Source: Clostridium sp. CAG:921
GTDB taxonomy: Bacteria > Bacillota > Clostridia > TANB77 > CAG-465
NCBI GenBank assembly: GCA_000433135.1
Contig: HF991988.1
Coordinates: forward strand, 10,034 to 15,741
Direction of reading: 5' to 3'
DNA: 5,708 nt
This document shows positions 4,839-5,708 of this stretch, piece after piece. Both the position numbers and the translations under genes were made by a program. Each line of letters opens with the position of its first letter. Positions within the stretch are counted from its first letter, which is position 1. Under the pieces are notes generated by a model, which had not been told where the DNA came from, ran no database searches, and worked only from the letters and a program-made list of their open reading frames with translations.

Positions 4839-5708
4839 TTATGATATTGACCTTACTAAAAAATCATATATAACTACTACTGGAGCAAACATTGCAAGTA
4901 TAGTTACATAGAAAAACCTTCTGATATATGCTAAAAAGAACATAATCGACTGAAATATAAAAACAGCATATATTATAGCACCCGATATTGTAAAATTAGA
5001 AGGTGCCCAACCGGTAACAACTACATTATCACCATCGGTTTCAGTTTCGTAACCCCAAACTGCATTTTTAAAATAACTGCCAAGAGACGAAATTATTGCA
5101 ATAGGTTCATCTGATATATCAGGATTTACGTACTTTGGATCATCTTTTGTTCTAGAGTATGCATTATATAAATTAATTATTTTATTAAAATAAGGAACTT
5201 TATATCTTCTCCATGATGAAACAATCATACTAAAATTCAAAGTACACTTTTCTTTATCAGTAAATGGAGTTACATGCGCTATATTTTCTCCACCTTTTCC
5301 GTTTTCACCAATGTAATAACATGCTCCCCATGATCCTATGCCTCCTTCTCGATTTATTCTATTATGTGACGCACATGTAGCACCACCAGAATTTGCTGCA
5401 AAGGTTCTTTTGTCGTATGTAAAAGTATCAAATATAAATACAAGGTTATTTTTACTTAAATCACGTACTGTAAGCATTTGTTTTGATAAAGTACTATTAG
5501 TATACTTATTAAATACTTTTAAAGCTTTGGTTCCATATCCATTAACATATTTATCTCTATATGAAGTGATCGTTGCATCTGAATTTACTTCCTTATACCC
5601 AGTTCCTACTTCTCTTCCACTAACAACCCATATGTCAAATGCTAGTCTAACAATTGCATCTCCAACACTTTGCTTCGTATCGTTGTCGCCTTCCGCTTCT
5701 TCTGAACT
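4839..5708 (-). CDS. gene A1: paralogous VirB6/TrbL-like front half, partial (5' end beyond the right edge)
   Basis: The frame is open from the window edge to TAA at 4839 (289 residues visible). The first in-frame ATG is at 5477, but I read the 77 codons upstream of it and found no stop. They contain LAFDIW at visible residues 22-27, the same motif as in A2 (342-347), so the gene begins outside the window. What is seen is the latter part of an exported loop followed by two C-terminal helices (about 243-262 and 267-284) around YIRRFFYVTILAMFAPVVV. It shares with A2 the landmarks WRRYKVPYFNKI / WRSNTRTEYYQKI and YFKNAVWGYE / YFKDAVWGYD. From LAFDIW to the end it is about 50 residues shorter than A2. 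It carries a Gly-rich segment with three cysteines (coded at 5375, 5321 and 5246) that A2 lacks. The gene is 24 bases upstream of A2 and in the same frame, probably one operon. Confidence 0.75.
   Translation of the reverse strand, partial: SSEEAEGDNDTKQSVGDAIVRLAFDIWVVSGREVGTGYKEVNSDATITSYRDKYVNGYGTKALKVFNKYTNSTLSKQMLTVRDLSKNNLVFIFDTFTYDKRTFAANSGGATCASHNRINREGGIGSWGACYYIGENGKGGENIAHVTPFTDKEKCTLNFSMIVSSWRRYKVPYFNKIINLYNAYSRTKDDPKYVNPDISDEPIAIISSLGSYFKNAVWGYETETDGDNVVVTGWAPSNFTISGAIIYAVFIFQSIMFFLAYIRRFFYVTILAMFAPVVVIYDFLVRSIS
4861..5010 (-). repeat. duplicated C-terminal coding segment, copy in A1
   Basis: Partner of 2851-3000 (offset 2010, no gaps). Upstream of about 5010 the two genes can be aligned only by scattered protein landmarks, because the loop regions differ in length and sequence. 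The boundary therefore separates a conserved membrane part from a fast-changing exported part. Confidence 0.8.

Noticed and set aside
2914..4911. Plus-strand open frames at 2914-3141, 4300-4620 and 4702-4911
   Set aside because: They lie opposite the well-supported A2 and A1 genes. Two of them mirror membrane-helix coding segments, a common source of false antisense frames.
4839..5477. A1 as a complete 212-residue gene starting at the ATG at 5477
   Set aside because: The frame stays open for 77 more codons to the window edge, and those codons contain LAFDIW, shared with A2, so the ATG is internal.
1..5708. CRISPR arrays, tRNA or rRNA genes, insertion sequences, attachment sites
   Set aside because: No evenly spaced repeats, tRNA-like cloverleaf sequence, transposase-like protein or terminal inverted repeats were seen. 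The only repeats are the A1/A2 paralogy, the small in-frame repeats of B and the hairpins described.

Overview
This is an AT-rich window in which every supported gene lies on the minus strand, so transcription runs from the right edge (5708) to the left edge (1). Low GC, Shine-Dalgarno (SD)-led starts, closely packed genes and long polytopic membrane proteins with a conserved C-terminal transmembrane block suggest a low-GC Gram-positive bacterium (Firmicutes or a Tenericutes-like gut Bacilli/Clostridia lineage). The DNA is probably the membrane-channel part of a conjugation or type IV secretion (T4SS) module, such as an integrative conjugative element. No relaxase, VirB4/TraE ATPase, coupling protein or integrase lies in the window, so the element assignment is inference from the membrane proteins alone.

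Right part (5708 to 2832): two tandem paralogous genes, called A1 (4839-5708, 5' end outside the window) and A2 (2832-4814). Each encodes a VirB6/TrbL-like front half. A2, which is complete, has a signal peptide, two membrane helices, a roughly 400-residue exported loop and two C-terminal helices around a YIRRFFYVTILAMFAPVVV block. The visible part of A1 has the same end. The last 45 comparable residues match at 39 positions, while the exported loops have diverged strongly. Middle (2813 to 1311): gene B, which starts with the WLKEF...TQ.VQAF helix that normally follows the 'FAPVVVxYDF' block inside a single VirB6/TrbL polypeptide. It carries two helices and a long Gly/Ser-rich, then basic, soluble tail. 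A1, A2 and B lie in the same reading frame, separated only by in-frame stop codons and SD sites. They look like a polytopic channel protein split at its fourth helix, with the front half duplicated.

About 18 bases after B there is a 13-bp perfect inverted repeat (1260-1293) suited to a terminator. It is followed by an extended -10 promoter (1167-1194) that appears to start a new transcript. This transcript carries a 183-residue single-span membrane protein (550-1101) and a second single-span protein (1-519) that runs off the left edge. Both have a short cytoplasmic N-terminus, one helix and an exported domain of 140 residues or more. That is the layout of VirB8/TcpC-type T4SS subunits, but I cannot show the fold from sequence.

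The main point of interest is the split VirB6-like protein with two alternative front halves (A1, A2) and one back half (B). The duplicated spacer between the genes records how it arose.
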